Below are positions 40,913-44,447 of a DNA stretch of 64,000 nt, piece after piece; within the stretch, counting starts at the first letter, position 1, and each line of letters begins with the position of its first letter. The stretch lies in the NCBI GenBank assembly GCA_026874595.1, contig CM049313.1, forward strand, positions 16,305,508-16,369,507, read 5' to 3'. The notes beneath the pieces were generated by a model. The model saw only the letters and a list, made by a program, of their open reading frames with translations. It was not told the origin of the DNA and did no database searches. Both the position numbers and the translations under genes were made by a program. Source of the stretch: Sipunculus nudus (Eukaryota > Annelida > Sipuncula > Golfingiida > Sipunculidae).

Positions 40913-42060
40913 TAAATTATGTAAGAAAAACGTAACACATACTCCCAAAATTGAGATTAGCTCTAAATGTATGGGGTACTTTTTTAAATTAGCTCTAAAT
41001 GCATTGGATATTTTTTTTCTCAAGTTATTCATACATTTATCCTCGTAACACATTAATCTAAATAGGCCATATCAGGTCCGATCTGACCAACAATACATAA
41101 CACAGGATCATTATCAGTTAAAAAAATTATTAACGTTAAATTCTTTTGCATTACAGTGATGGAAGGGTCCACAGTAACCATACCAGATCGCACCCCAGGA
41201 AGATCGAGTACTACCGATGCACCCGGACCGACAAATCCGCCAAGTCCGACCATGATGCCAACAGGCTCGTCAGGAGTAACAGTGAGGTCCACCACGTCTC
41301 AAGGTGGCCCGGACAAACGACGTACGTATTGTGTACAACCTCAGTACTTGGGTATATAATGAAGGTATTTAAGTTGCCGAAACAATATAACTCTTACGTT
41401 ACATGATAGAATAAGATCTGCACCTGTCTTAACATACTCGTTTAAGCTTTTAACAGTGTAGCTTTTAAAACCATGTAATTTTTTAAATACTTCAAATGCG
41501 AATTTGTGTTACTGATTTCCGTGTTCCGTGACATGATATGAAAGGAATTAATTCCATATATGTTATTCTTATTAAAAATAAACAATTTAATCAAATCTTC
41601 CAAGCTTAACATAAGAATTATTACGTGTAATCAATATCTTCATTATTTGTACATTAAATATTCCATACATTATAAGGTTCATCATTACATTAATCAACGA
41701 AAAAATAATAAAATTATAAAATTAAACTATATTTTTTTTATTTATTTTTCGGGATAATATACACTTCACAAGGATTTGCTATCGTGTATATTAAATCCTA
41801 ATGATTTTCAATGATTGTTACTTCATATATATTGAGTTTAATTTATTTTAGCTGTTACTTCCGGTAGTGCATCGGGAGCCGAGATCGCCGCCATTGTTTT
41901 AGCTGTGTTGGCAATTATTGGTCTTTTCGTGTTCATCATAACCTTCTTCCGCCGAGAAAAACAAAAACAGGTTCCCAAAATAGAACTGGATAACGGAGAC
42001 TCCGCAGGCTTTGATAATGTACTCTACGCAGGAAACGGTGGTTCTATACAAGTCACCTGA
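1..42060 (+). CDS. Chimeric mannose-receptor-like membrane protein, 3' 42 exons (5' end outside window)
   Basis: Type I transmembrane receptor, probably for carbohydrate or pathogen recognition and endocytosis. Reading GT-AG exons with matching phase gives 6179 nt: two bases of a split codon, then 2058 codons and a TGA at 42058-42060. Domain order is CTLD1-3, discoidin 1-3, WSC, CTLD4-10, Thr/Pro stalk, membrane helix and a ~36-residue tail. Exon coordinates are given in the module entries below. The CTLD array, single helix and FxNxxY tail match the mannose receptor family, but vertebrate members have a ricin-type plus FN2 head and no discoidin or WSC domains. Almost all inter-domain introns are phase 1. 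The signal peptide and first exons lie upstream of base 1. Function is inferred from domains; the exon model is read directly. Confidence 0.93.
97..489 (+). other. Intron, AT-rich, nothing recognised
   Basis: Intron between the two CTLD-1 exons. Read for repeats and ORFs; none supported. Confidence 0.7.
868..1305 (-). mobile_element. TTAA-flanked MITE, copy 1 (reverse orientation)
   Basis: 438-bp element in the intron 604-1736, bounded by TTAA at 868-871 and 1302-1305. Imperfect inverted ends: AAGGTGGCCATTCTCCTAC on the left and the reverse complement of GATAGATGATTGGTCCCCTT on the right. It is homologous to 33996-34460 and 59386-59835 in opposite orientation. TTAA target use is typical of piggyBac-type transposons; no transposase is present. 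Confidence 0.7.
1737..3025 (+). CDS. Gene 1, CTLD-2, exons 1737-1898, 2406-2485, 2869-3025
   Basis: Complete CTLD. It starts at HECMVRGWRNFKDQCY, followed by the A-K-A-C-K-Q-K-G-A-D-L helix region, SWIGG in the WIGL position, NWANGEPSS in the EPN position and GYICQKKA at the end. Exon phases are 1, 1, 0, 1. The last donor is gttagt directly after GCC A; reading through it would give an immediate TAG, which fixes the exon end. The motif pair EPS plus WKT departs from EPN/WND, so this is probably a structural or protein-binding CTLD. Confidence 0.9.
3495..3530 (+). CDS. Gene 1, 36-nt hinge exon between CTLD-2 and CTLD-3
   Basis: Tiny exon with phase 1 on both sides and an acceptor tttgcag. It encodes SEKIVLPSVPP plus a split Thr codon, a short Pro/Val linker. 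Its length is a multiple of three, so skipping it would keep the frame. Confidence 0.8.
3689..5371 (+). CDS. Gene 1, CTLD-3, exons 3689-3862, 4236-4352, 5267-5371
   Basis: CTLD beginning PNCPSSSWAYDPVSQFCYQ and ending RFNYVCKKA. The helix region KKCQQRGADLVSL, FWTG in the WIGL position and INWNPGSPN are visible. EPN is replaced by SPN and WND by WVS, so canonical sugar ligation looks lost. The acceptor at 5266 was chosen over an upstream CAG at about 5154 because only it restores phase and yields WRCMDF and the closing Cys pair. The intron 4353-5266 holds a possible SINE-like unit at 4411-4735. Confidence 0.9.
4411..4735 (+). mobile_element. Possible SINE-like element
   Basis: Begins with a clear tRNA A box context (TGGTTCAGTGGTAGAGCAC, 4417-4435) but no good B box. 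GC-richer than the surrounding intron. Weak call; it could be an old tRNA-derived element. Confidence 0.3.
5559..5606. repeat. (TA)n microsatellite
   Basis: Nearly pure TA run directly upstream of the hinge exon acceptor at 5627. Confidence 0.9.
5628..5675 (+). CDS. Gene 1, 48-nt hinge exon between CTLD-3 and discoidin-1
   Basis: Phase 1-1 exon encoding SKLSTTLPPAVATVAP, a Thr/Pro/Ala linker likely to be O-glycosylated. It follows a (TA)n tract directly. A near copy of its acceptor sits about 124 bp upstream (see findings). Length 48 nt, skippable without frame change. Confidence 0.8.
5945..13837 (+). CDS. Gene 1, discoidin (FA58C) domain 1, exons 5945-6067, 12712-12914, 13696-13837
   Basis: F5/8 type C-like domain from KCKPEPMMSGAHYIQ to LRWEFVGCIQ. 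The central exon carries NNNQWIQADFQVPIVVYGIS, the WIQVDL-type core strand, and the last exon carries EFDGNQN and the closing Trp/Cys. It is the most divergent of the three: the expected SRIGT and DG..W segments are poorly conserved. Its first intron (6068-12711) is 6.6 kb because of a LINE insertion. Phases are 1, 1, 0, 1. Discoidin domains bind phospholipid, glycan or protein surfaces; the ligand here is unknown. Confidence 0.85.
6208..6420 (+). mobile_element. GGCC-end MITE (family A), copy 1
   Basis: Starts GGCCAAAAAGGTATGGTTCT and ends with the inverse (AGAACCATTCCATCTTTTTG...AGCCT). It shares the internal TTTTAATTTTCATCTTTCAA with the 54228 copy. A deletion derivative of the longer 63.2-kb copy. 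Non-coding, intronic. Confidence 0.65.
6619..6632. repeat. Target-site duplication of the LINE, left copy
   Basis: AAGTAGATCCTTTT, identical to 12477-12490, directly left of the LINE 3' end (short T-run on the plus strand = A tail on the element strand). Confidence 0.85.
7010..10995 (-). pseudogene. LINE ORF2 remnant (APE endonuclease + reverse transcriptase)
   Basis: Four open pieces in order: 11019-10132 (APE: ISINANGIRN, IQESHS, WGGDFNF), 10107-9118 (APE end VGSDHSAVEL, then the linker and RT start, VITLIEKPGKD), 9094-8696 (RT: NAFVPGRYI, ADFTAAFDSVDH, GTKQGDPISPYLFML) and 8695-7010 (FADDITFFL active site, then the C-terminal CSYCHLYDETITHLFYDC Zn motif). Frameshifts lie near 10120 and 9130 and a stop near 8696. 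The APE core begins at about 10707; the true start codon is uncertain. Catalytic FADD is intact, but the protein cannot be made in one piece. Confidence 0.88.
11217..12043 (-). pseudogene. LINE ORF1 remnant (L1 ORF1-like RNA-binding protein)
   Basis: The likely start is ATG at 12043 (MSREDTKRNRSLLSSSSSS). An in-frame TAG follows at about 11953, then an open stretch to ~11501 with a coiled coil (CVKPLERKINELEKEIQSLK) and the RRM-like SRRSNIRIVGV. A frameshift near 11510 leads to AHRVGSPKKDF...IIVKF, with another TAG near 11309 and a natural-looking end at 11217. L1 ORF1 proteins form trimers that coat the element RNA; this one is broken in at least three places. Confidence 0.82.
12477..12490. 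repeat. Target-site duplication of the LINE, right copy
   Basis: Identical 14-mer to 6619-6632, at the LINE 5' end. Confidence 0.85.
12915..13695 (+). other. Intron, nothing recognised
   Basis: Intron inside discoidin 1. Several loose similarities to itself (TTATTGTATC, GTTACGTAATTAC) but no defined repeat or gene. Confidence 0.6.
13844..13886 (+). repeat. (TC)n microsatellite starting 5 bp after a splice donor
   Basis: Imperfect CT/TC repeat immediately after the donor at 13838 of the third exon of discoidin 1. Confidence 0.9.
14090..14720. other. GC-richer block with CCAAT and GC boxes inside an intron, no gene seen
   Basis: CCAAT at 14123-14127, GGGCGG at 14512-14517 and two inverse CCAAT boxes (ATTGG) at 14546-14550 and 14557-14561. 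No splice-able coding exon was found. It may be a promoter-like or regulatory block, or an unrecognised repeat. The rest of the intron 13838-14950 is microsatellite. Confidence 0.35.
14843..14880. repeat. (TA)n microsatellite
   Basis: TA run in the intron before discoidin 2. Confidence 0.9.
14951..15710 (+). CDS. Gene 1, discoidin (FA58C) domain 2, exons 14951-15279, 15569-15710
   Basis: Best-preserved discoidin copy. It starts EDCRAENLITGPGIR, then ASSSFDGNHGPQNSRIGT, NPWIQVDLGQLMRIKGV, ITQGRSDKDQWVTKYKVSY, EFDGNKD and a closing EVIGCLP. The first exon (329 nt) combines what are two exons in domains 1 and 3. The acceptor is tattaaag at 14950, weak in pyrimidines, but it gives the correct phase (G|AG). 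Confidence 0.9.
16151..18623 (+). CDS. Gene 1, discoidin (FA58C) domain 3, exons 16151-16329, 16958-17101, 18482-18623
   Basis: Starts GCEPIGLISGKHRVRDRQLT and continues ASSSLDSYHRPARSRIGT, RRQWLQ|VNFGTIIKVRAI, DQWTSEYFVSYSMDNG and the closing RWEIYGCP. It contains all the hallmarks of FA58C (SRIGT, WLQV, RG..D.W, final W-E...GC). The intron after WLQ is phase 0, at a different place from the intron in domain 1. The acceptor at 18481 lies in a purine/AT-rich context (attaattaaag). Confidence 0.9.
17622..17685. repeat. (TA)n microsatellite, longest in the window
   Basis: About 64 bp of TA in the intron of discoidin 3; produces spurious Tyr-Ile ORFs. Confidence 0.95.
17835..18410 (+). repeat. 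Dispersed repeat family E, copy 1, with a 15-bp hairpin at its edge
   Basis: Shares ATATCTGAGAGTACATTT, ATGTATGCACTTGGGTGGGA, GTGTCTATAAAAGGGAGAAA, AACGGGACCAGTACACAAA and GACGTTTCGTCGCTGCAGGC with 35890-36165. Contains a G18 tract (18327-18344). GTGACTATAAAATGT (17835-17849) pairs perfectly with ACATTTTATAGTCAC (17866-17880). Confidence 0.6.
18775..19993 (+). CDS. Gene 1, WSC domain, exons 18775-18905, 19834-19993
   Basis: Eight cysteines in WSC spacing: VGCYAD, RYCINHC, AVCYCGN, SCNKNC and DICGG, ending in LANSVHSTG. WSC domains occur in yeast cell-wall sensors and animal polycystin-1 and are putative glycan binders. The intron (phase 0) falls after the HCYHR turn. The module is flanked by phase 1 introns, as expected for a shuffled domain. 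It joins the discoidin block to the second CTLD block. The carbohydrate role is inferred. Confidence 0.88.
18906..19833 (+). other. Intron of the WSC module, nothing recognised
   Basis: 928 bp with some GAGACCAAGA-like phrases (about 19260-19310 and 19560-19600), possibly an old repeat; no ORF or RNA supported. Confidence 0.6.
20710..22773 (+). CDS. Gene 1, CTLD-4, exons 20710-20892, 21480-21628, 22660-22773
   Basis: WERCPDGWHPFQDNCYQ start, RCMDAGGSLATINS helix, DMWIGLND, WVDGQPVRYTNWGWQQPQN, then RWLASGCFARKSFLC. QPQ stands in the EPN position and WLAS in place of WND, so the sugar site looks defective. The last exon also carries a Pro/Thr linker and the first Cys (PQPGCDA) of CTLD-5, so the domain border intron is phase 0 and lies a few residues inside the next domain. 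A pogo-like MITE sits in its first intron. Confidence 0.9.
20971..21148 (+). mobile_element. pogo/Tigger-like MITE, copy 1
   Basis: 178 bp flanked by TA. Left end CACTAAAACCTCGCATAAAG and right end inverse of CAGTAAAACCTCGTAATTAC; repeated GACCACCTC blocks. CAGT...TIRs with TA duplication are typical of pogo-type mariner relatives. Intron of CTLD-4. Confidence 0.7.
21629..22659 (+). other. Intron of CTLD-4, nothing recognised except a TA/TG microsatellite
   Basis: Contains CACACA-TATATA-TGTGTG alternation at about 22515-22600. No gene or defined mobile element. Confidence 0.6.
22921..23880. mobile_element. Foldback-type element with tandem-repeat inverted arms and 9-bp target duplication
   Basis: ACATGCAGC at 22921-22929 and again at 23872-23880 bounds a 942-bp element. 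Left arm 22930-23098 starts GGCAACAGGACAAC and consists of repeats of GGACAATTACCCCCC (15 bp), ending CATGGTATAAATTACACATT...AAGTACAC. Right arm 23685-23871 is the inverse (GTGTACTTT...ATACCATGGGG, then GGGGGGTAGTTGTCC units, ending GTCCTAGAGCC). The loop (23099-23684) is non-coding and carries a 13-G and a 13-C tract. A 9-bp duplication fits foldback or Mutator-like elements. No transposase. Confidence 0.85.
23914..23952. repeat. (TA)n microsatellite
   Basis: TA run between the foldback element and the CTLD-5 exon at 23983. Confidence 0.9.
23983..27448 (+). CDS. Gene 1, CTLD-5 (QPD type), exons 23983-24098, 24658-24806, 27249-27448
   Basis: GWMAYGYSCYLFSPSAKQW start, CEGFQGTLVRV helix end, YWTDLSD, then FSDGSAVIPYTNWGKGQPDD. 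QPD is the galactose-type triad of C-type lectins. WND is replaced by WFDRNC, which keeps the Asp. Phases are 0, 2, 1, 0. The 200-nt exon 27249-27448 finishes this domain (RQFICKK), supplies a Pro-rich linker (RPPPYTTS) and begins CTLD-6. The introns contain only repeats, including the 24807-27248 repeat block. Confidence 0.9.
25489..26354 (+). repeat. Degenerate ~150-bp tandem-repeat family (B), copy 1
   Basis: Begins TTTAGCTCAGCTGACTGTCC; contains repeated units of the type GCACAAATCGTAACC...ATCTTCTAACTTGACATCC...GAAATTAGGTCACTGTGACC; ends GCGTCATGACCCATGGGTCG-CTTG with a GACCCATGGGTC palindrome. In the CTLD-5 intron. Confidence 0.7.
26815..27232 (+). repeat. Family B repeat, copy 2, ending beside an exon
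   Basis: Shares GTTGGACCTAGAAACATCTA, TTCTTAGAAAC and GGTTCCTTAACAAATATTTT-TCACC with copy 4, and ends GAGCGTCATTGCCCATGGGC-CACTTG at 27232. The next exon begins at 27249. Confidence 0.68.
27249..30315 (+). CDS. Gene 1, CTLD-6 (EPN/WND mannose type), exons 27249-27448 (end), 28250-28380, 29362-29414, 30151-30315
   Basis: Begins CTQGWEQKDANCFQ in the shared exon; then CRNKGADLASFHS, FWIGLNS, WSDGSAVQFTNWAPGEPNS and KWNDMFCTRKRNWICK. Both EPN and WND are present, so this is a fully canonical Ca-dependent mannose/GlcNAc-type site. It includes a 53-nt exon (29362-29414, phases 2 and 1). This is one of only two domains in the visible protein with the complete EPN/WND set; the other is CTLD-7. Confidence 0.92.
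27472..27502 (+). repeat. (ACT)n microsatellite
   Basis: About ten ACT units shortly after the donor at 27448. Confidence 0.9.
28381..30150 (+). other. Two introns of CTLD-6, nothing recognised
   Basis: Introns 28381-29361 and 29415-30150 around the 53-nt exon. AT-rich unique sequence; a GGGTGGGTGGGTGGGTGGG stretch lies at about 30066-30085. Confidence 0.6.
30741..30791 (+). CDS. Gene 1, 51-nt hinge exon between CTLD-6 and CTLD-7
   Basis: Phase 1-1 exon encoding GKPVIPPSTTVAPTAGP, a Pro/Thr/Ala hinge. Acceptor ctttcatcag, donor gtaagt. Third in-frame skippable hinge exon in this gene. Confidence 0.82.
30955..31351 (+). repeat. Family B repeat, copy 3 (short)
   Basis: Contains AGTGGCGCCCTTTTTATTCG (compare TGGTGGCGCCACC at 25771 in copy 1), GTTCTAACTTCAGGAT-type units and the end TCAAATTCCGCTGAGCGTCT-TGACC. 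Less than half the length of copy 1, in the intron before CTLD-7. Confidence 0.6.
31826..34748 (+). CDS. Gene 1, CTLD-7 (EPN/WND mannose type), exons 31826-32001, 32768-32835, 33493-33593, 34476-34748 (start)
   Basis: LCENYQWKYYNGKCYYL start, CVSKGANLVSIHSQEEQ, MWIGLNE, WTDGSPTDYTNWAPGEPNN, then MWNDVHCSDMYGYICAKD. Complete EPN and WND motifs predict Ca-dependent mannose-type sugar binding. Phases are 1, 0, 2, 1. The last exon (273 nt) runs without an intron through the linker (PPRTPAPEL) into CTLD-8. A TTAA-flanked MITE ends about 15 bp before that exon. Confidence 0.92.
32060..32720 (+). repeat. Dispersed repeat family G, copy 1
   Basis: The core 32180-32330 (GGCTGTTTAACACC, GTCCACGTATGTCTG, GTGACCGGAGGT, GATGTTTCAGCCAGC) matches 37018-37215 in inverse orientation. 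The outer limits are approximate. It fills the intron 32002-32767. Confidence 0.5.
33996..34460 (+). mobile_element. TTAA-type MITE, copy 2, touching a splice acceptor region
   Basis: Shares long stretches with copy 3 (GGGCATCTGGC, TTTGCAAATGGCGTTTTGCA, AGTGACCTTTCTACCTCCGC, AGGTGAATGGGCA). The left end has lost its TTAAAGG; the right end keeps TTTAA at 34456-34460. Only 15 bp separate it from the exon starting at 34476. Confidence 0.7.
34476..36619 (+). CDS. Gene 1, CTLD-8, exons 34476-34748 (end), 35425-35567, 36520-36619
   Basis: NCPAGYEAFRNKCFQFNDG start, YDLASIADDKEQ, VWIGMKK, WIDNSDVTYTNWFQGEPSS, then KWNDARCYNRQGYICQ. WND is intact but EPN is EPS, so sugar ligation is doubtful. CTLD-7 and CTLD-8 share an exon, unlike most neighbours, which points to loss of the border intron. 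The introns hold a pogo-like MITE (35080-35243) and a family-E repeat (35890-36165). Confidence 0.9.
35080..35243 (-). mobile_element. pogo/Tigger-like MITE, copy 2 (reverse)
   Basis: Reverse complement begins CAGTAAAACCCCGCCTAACG and shares CTCAAAATAACGACCACTTG-TTCA and CTCTTTATATAAGACCTCGC with copy 1. TA flanks. Intron of CTLD-8. Confidence 0.7.
35890..36165 (+). repeat. Dispersed repeat family E, copy 2
   Basis: Compact version of the 17.8-kb copy, ending TTCGTCGCTGCAGGCGGCTA. No coding capacity; probably a non-autonomous mobile element. Intron of CTLD-8. Confidence 0.6.
37018..37215 (-). repeat. Dispersed repeat family G, copy 2 (reverse)
   Basis: The reverse complement shares GGCTGTTTAACGCC, GTCCACGTGTGTCTG, GTGACCGGAGGTCCGATTGT and GATGTTTCAGCCAGC with copy 1. 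Interrupted by a 12-G tract at 37050-37061. Lies 45 bp upstream of the TRIM. Confidence 0.55.
37261..37692 (+). mobile_element. TRIM-like miniature LTR retrotransposon with tRNA-like LTRs
   Basis: Two direct repeats, 37261-37417 (157 bp) and 37537-37692 (156 bp), about 85% alike by eye, both start TGTTACGGGG and end TAACA (short inverted ends TGTTA/TAACA). Three bases after the first lies TGGGGGCTCGTC (37421-37432), matching a tRNA-Pro primer-binding site over 12 bases. Before the second lies AAGAGGGGG (37526-37534), a polypurine tract. AAAG flanks both sides (37257-37260, 37693-37696). The internal region is only 119 bp, without a gene. Each LTR carries a tRNA-like A box and B box. Confidence 0.78.
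37283..37382 (+). ncRNA. tRNA-like segment inside the left LTR of the TRIM
   Basis: A box TAGCGAAGCGG (37318-37328) and B box GGTTCGACTCC (37361-37371) both match the pol III consensus, 32 bp apart. The T-arm CCGGG-TTCGACT-CCCGG (37358-37374) pairs perfectly. GGACCGA (37283-37289) can pair with TCGGCCC (37376-37382) with one mismatch as an acceptor stem. The 100-nt length, with a duplicated GCTAGYGAAG block, excludes a normal tRNA gene. The right LTR has the same A box (37594-37604) but a degraded B box. Confidence 0.6.
37999..38849 (+). CDS. Gene 1, CTLD-9 (QPD type), exons 37999-38243, 38681-38849
   Basis: The linker EIATPAPTTNT is followed by CPRDFTPYGNSCYLL, CEQQEALLTSIND, VWIGLSD, WVDNWPIRYVNWGTGQPDY and KWSDVACETRLPAVCKK. 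QPD predicts galactose-type preference, and WSD keeps the second Ca ligand. There are only two exons, split by a phase 0 intron just after WIGLSDKV. That intron holds a MITE with a 16-G tract. Confidence 0.92.
38285..38565 (-). mobile_element. GGCC-end MITE (family A), copy 2 (reverse)
   Basis: Read on the minus strand it begins GGCCAAAAAATATAATAGGT and continues TATGGTTCTAAGGCACCGCG. It fills most of the intron between the two exons of CTLD-9 and contains a 16-G tract (38486-38501). Confidence 0.65.
38850..39585 (+). other. Intron before CTLD-10, nothing recognised
   Basis: AT-rich unique sequence with a decoy acceptor (ttgcag, 39563) before the one used. Confidence 0.6.
39586..40654 (+). 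CDS. Gene 1, CTLD-10, exons 39586-39846, 40481-40654
   Basis: Linker EKPPATPVPKVGA, then CPEATNDRAWISYGTSCYYF, CNNMGARLASIQSDDEAQ, IWIGLFK, WRDGSPVGYTNWAPGEPSD and KWNDAQCYLKWGYVCKL. WND is intact; the first triad is EPS. The acceptor at 39585 (acacag) was preferred to the stronger-looking ttgcag at 39563, because the latter shifts the frame by one base. This is the last CTLD before the stalk. Confidence 0.9.
40840..40909. repeat. TATAT/(TA)n microsatellite
   Basis: ATATT-type then pure TA repeats in the intron before the stalk exon. Confidence 0.9.
41157..41321 (+). CDS. Gene 1, Ser/Thr/Pro-rich stalk exon
   Basis: 165-nt phase 1-1 exon encoding about 55 residues rich in Ser, Thr, Pro and Gly (TVTIPDRTPGRSSTT, NPPSPTMMPTGSSG). 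Mucin-like juxtamembrane stalk that would hold the CTLD array off the membrane, likely O-glycosylated. Donor gtacgt. Confidence 0.85.
41852..42060 (+). CDS. Gene 1, transmembrane helix and cytoplasmic tail (last exon)
   Basis: The hydrophobic helix AEIAAIVLAVLAIIGLFVF runs on through IITFF and is followed by the stop-transfer RREKQKQ. The ~36-residue tail contains GFDNVLYAGN and ends IQVT, then TGA. FDNVLY fits the FxNxxY pattern of the mannose receptor tail (FENTLY), a tyrosine endocytosis signal of that family. Cytoplasmic placement follows from the basic stop-transfer residues. Confidence 0.92.
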
Positions 42061-42262
42061 ATGACGTCATAATGCACACTTTAATTAATGGGAAGTAACT
42101 GTGATAAGCTTTTGTTAAATACTTGTCGTTTATACGTGATTTTGTTCTAGGGACATGTACATCTTGCATCTTAAAATGTTTCATGCATTTATATTTCACT
42201 TATGCTGATATGCTGATGTTCATCGATTATTTCATGTATTTTATAATGAGGAATTTATATTG

Positions 42263-42268
42263 ATTAAA
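42263..42268 (+). promoter_or_regulatory. Probable poly(A) signal ATTAAA of gene 1
   Basis: ATTAAA about 200 bp after the stop codon, followed by a GT/T-rich stretch (ttgtttgtgtttgtttattc) resembling a downstream element. No AATAAA occurs between stop and this point. Confidence 0.5.
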
Positions 42269-42524
42269 CGTTATTATGAAAATTAATTGTTTGTGTTTGT
42301 TTATTCTCTCGGATCTGCCTTATCTGAATATATGATTCCAAGGAGAAATTATGATTCTATCATTTGCTTTATTAAATCACATATTATCTTTTGCAAAAAT
42401 ATAGTTTTATATGTATTAATTACTTAACAGCAAAATTTAAAATACATTCTGCCTATTGAATACTAAAATTTGCTCCTCTGTTAAAAATACCTTTTAAATA
42501 CGGATAAAGTATGAATATATAAAA

Positions 42525-44447
42525 TTTTAGCTCGCCTTACTGTAAGCTATTGAGCTATAGTGATCACTCTTTGTCCGTCTGGACGTTCGACCGTTCGTCC
42601 GTTAACAGGGCAAAAACCGTAACTGTTAGACCTAGAAACTTCCAACTGTACATCGCGGGAGCTCCTAAGCAAATCTCCTTGGAAACTTGAAATTAATGTA
42701 AACTTTATTTTGCGTTCTACGGACCGAAAACATGATTTAGAGCACCCAGACAGACAGAAGGGGCACAAATTGCATCCATTAGGCCTAGATTCTTCTTATG
42801 TAACATTCTCATGGGTCCTTGGCACGTGTCCTCGGAAACAAGAATTCAGGTCGCCGCAACGGCCAGGGATGTTCTGGACAAATATCCTTGAAAACATGGA
42901 TGTAGGTCTTGGTGATTAGGTCTAGAATCTTCTAATGTAATCAACTCTTAGGTCCTGGGCAAAAATGAAATAAGGTCACTGTGACCTATCTGCTTGACCT
43001 ATAGGAAAAGGAGCACCTGTTCATATGAGCACCCTGAATGACAGATTGGTAAAAAATCGTATTTGTAAGGCTTAGGATCTTCTAACGCAGCATCCAAGAT
43101 GGTTCCGGGACTAACTCCGTAAAAATCTGAAACGAGGTCACGTTGACCTATATTCTGCAACCTACTGGCCGAAACATGACATGGGCAAAAAGACGGTCAT
43201 TCGGGGCAAAAATTGTATCCATTCGGTCTAACATCTTTGAATGTGACATCCTGATCAAATGTCCTTGAAAACATTAAATAAGGTCACCATGACCTATATT
43301 CTGCGATCTAAAGGACAAAGATGTGCAGACTGAATATAAGATAGAAACAAATCGTATCTGTGAGGCCTATAGAATCTTCTAACGCTACATCCAGGGAGGT
43401 GCTGGGCGAATCGCCTTGGAAACCTGAGATATGGTCATGGTGACTAATATTCTGCGAACTACAGACCCAAACCTTTGAGTACCAGGACTGACAGGGTACA
43501 AATTGTATCCATTTTCCTTGGAATCTTCTTACACATCATCCAATGTAGTCTTGGGCAAATCTTCTTGGAAACTCGAATTTGGTTATGGCGACCTATATTA
43601 TACGAGCTTCCGGCAAACAACATAATTCTGATCACCCAGACAGTCGCACAGGGTACAAAACTTAACTGTTGGACCCTGGATCTTCTATTCTGAAATCCAG
43701 GGAGGTCCTTTAAGTCTTGAAATTAGGTCAATGTGACATACATTCTGCGAGCTATAGGGAAAAAATGTGATTTTAATTCTGTGTAAGTCATATGGGCACA
43801 AATCATAAGGGGCGGTGGTAGAACCTTCTAACTTAAAATTAAGGTCTTGAACAAAATTCCTTCAAAACCTGAGATTAGCTCATGCCTCATGATGCCCTAT
43901 ATTCTGTAAGGCACGAGCGGAAAACCTAATTTTGAGCACTCAGAGGTGGCCATAATCTTTGATTTTGGATTCTGAAAAGTGATTGTAATGTCTCCTTGAA
44001 CAAACAAAATAAGGTTACTGTGAGCTATGTGATAGAACATGATTTCAGCACACTATTAGTCAGACGGATACAAATGGTCGCAGTTGGACGTAGAAACTTC
44101 TAATTTAATTAAGATCCGGGGAGGTCCCTGTAAAATCTTCTTAGAAACCCTTATAAGGTCACGGTAACCCATATCCTGTGAGAATTTAGCACCTGATACT
44201 GATAAGTAAGATGAACACAGATTGTTACAGTTGGACATAGAAAATCTTGGAAACGCTAAATAAGGTCGCTGTATCCTGTTTTCTAAGGCCCACTGACAAA
44301 ACACCGATCTAGCACTCTGAAAGTCATTTTATCTATTTTCCAAGGTTCCTTAACAAATATTTTTCACCAGATCATAACATTTATAATTAATAAATACATC
44401 ATCGGTGTGTCAAATTCAGATAAGCGTCATGGTCCATTGGCCACTTG
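42525..44447 (+). repeat. Family B repeat, copy 4: about 12 degenerate ~150-bp tandem units
   Basis: Just downstream of gene 1. Starts TTTTAGCTCGCC...GTCCGTTAACAGGG. The marker ATCTTCT (or a variant) recurs near 42625, 42770, 42915, 43055, 43215, 43355, 43505, 43660, 43810, 43955, 44085 and 44235, a period of roughly 145-155 bp. Other shared phrases: TCCTTGGAAAC, GGTCACTGTGACCTATATTC. Ends GCGTCATGGTCCATTGGCC-ACTTG. Non-coding. Confidence 0.75.
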
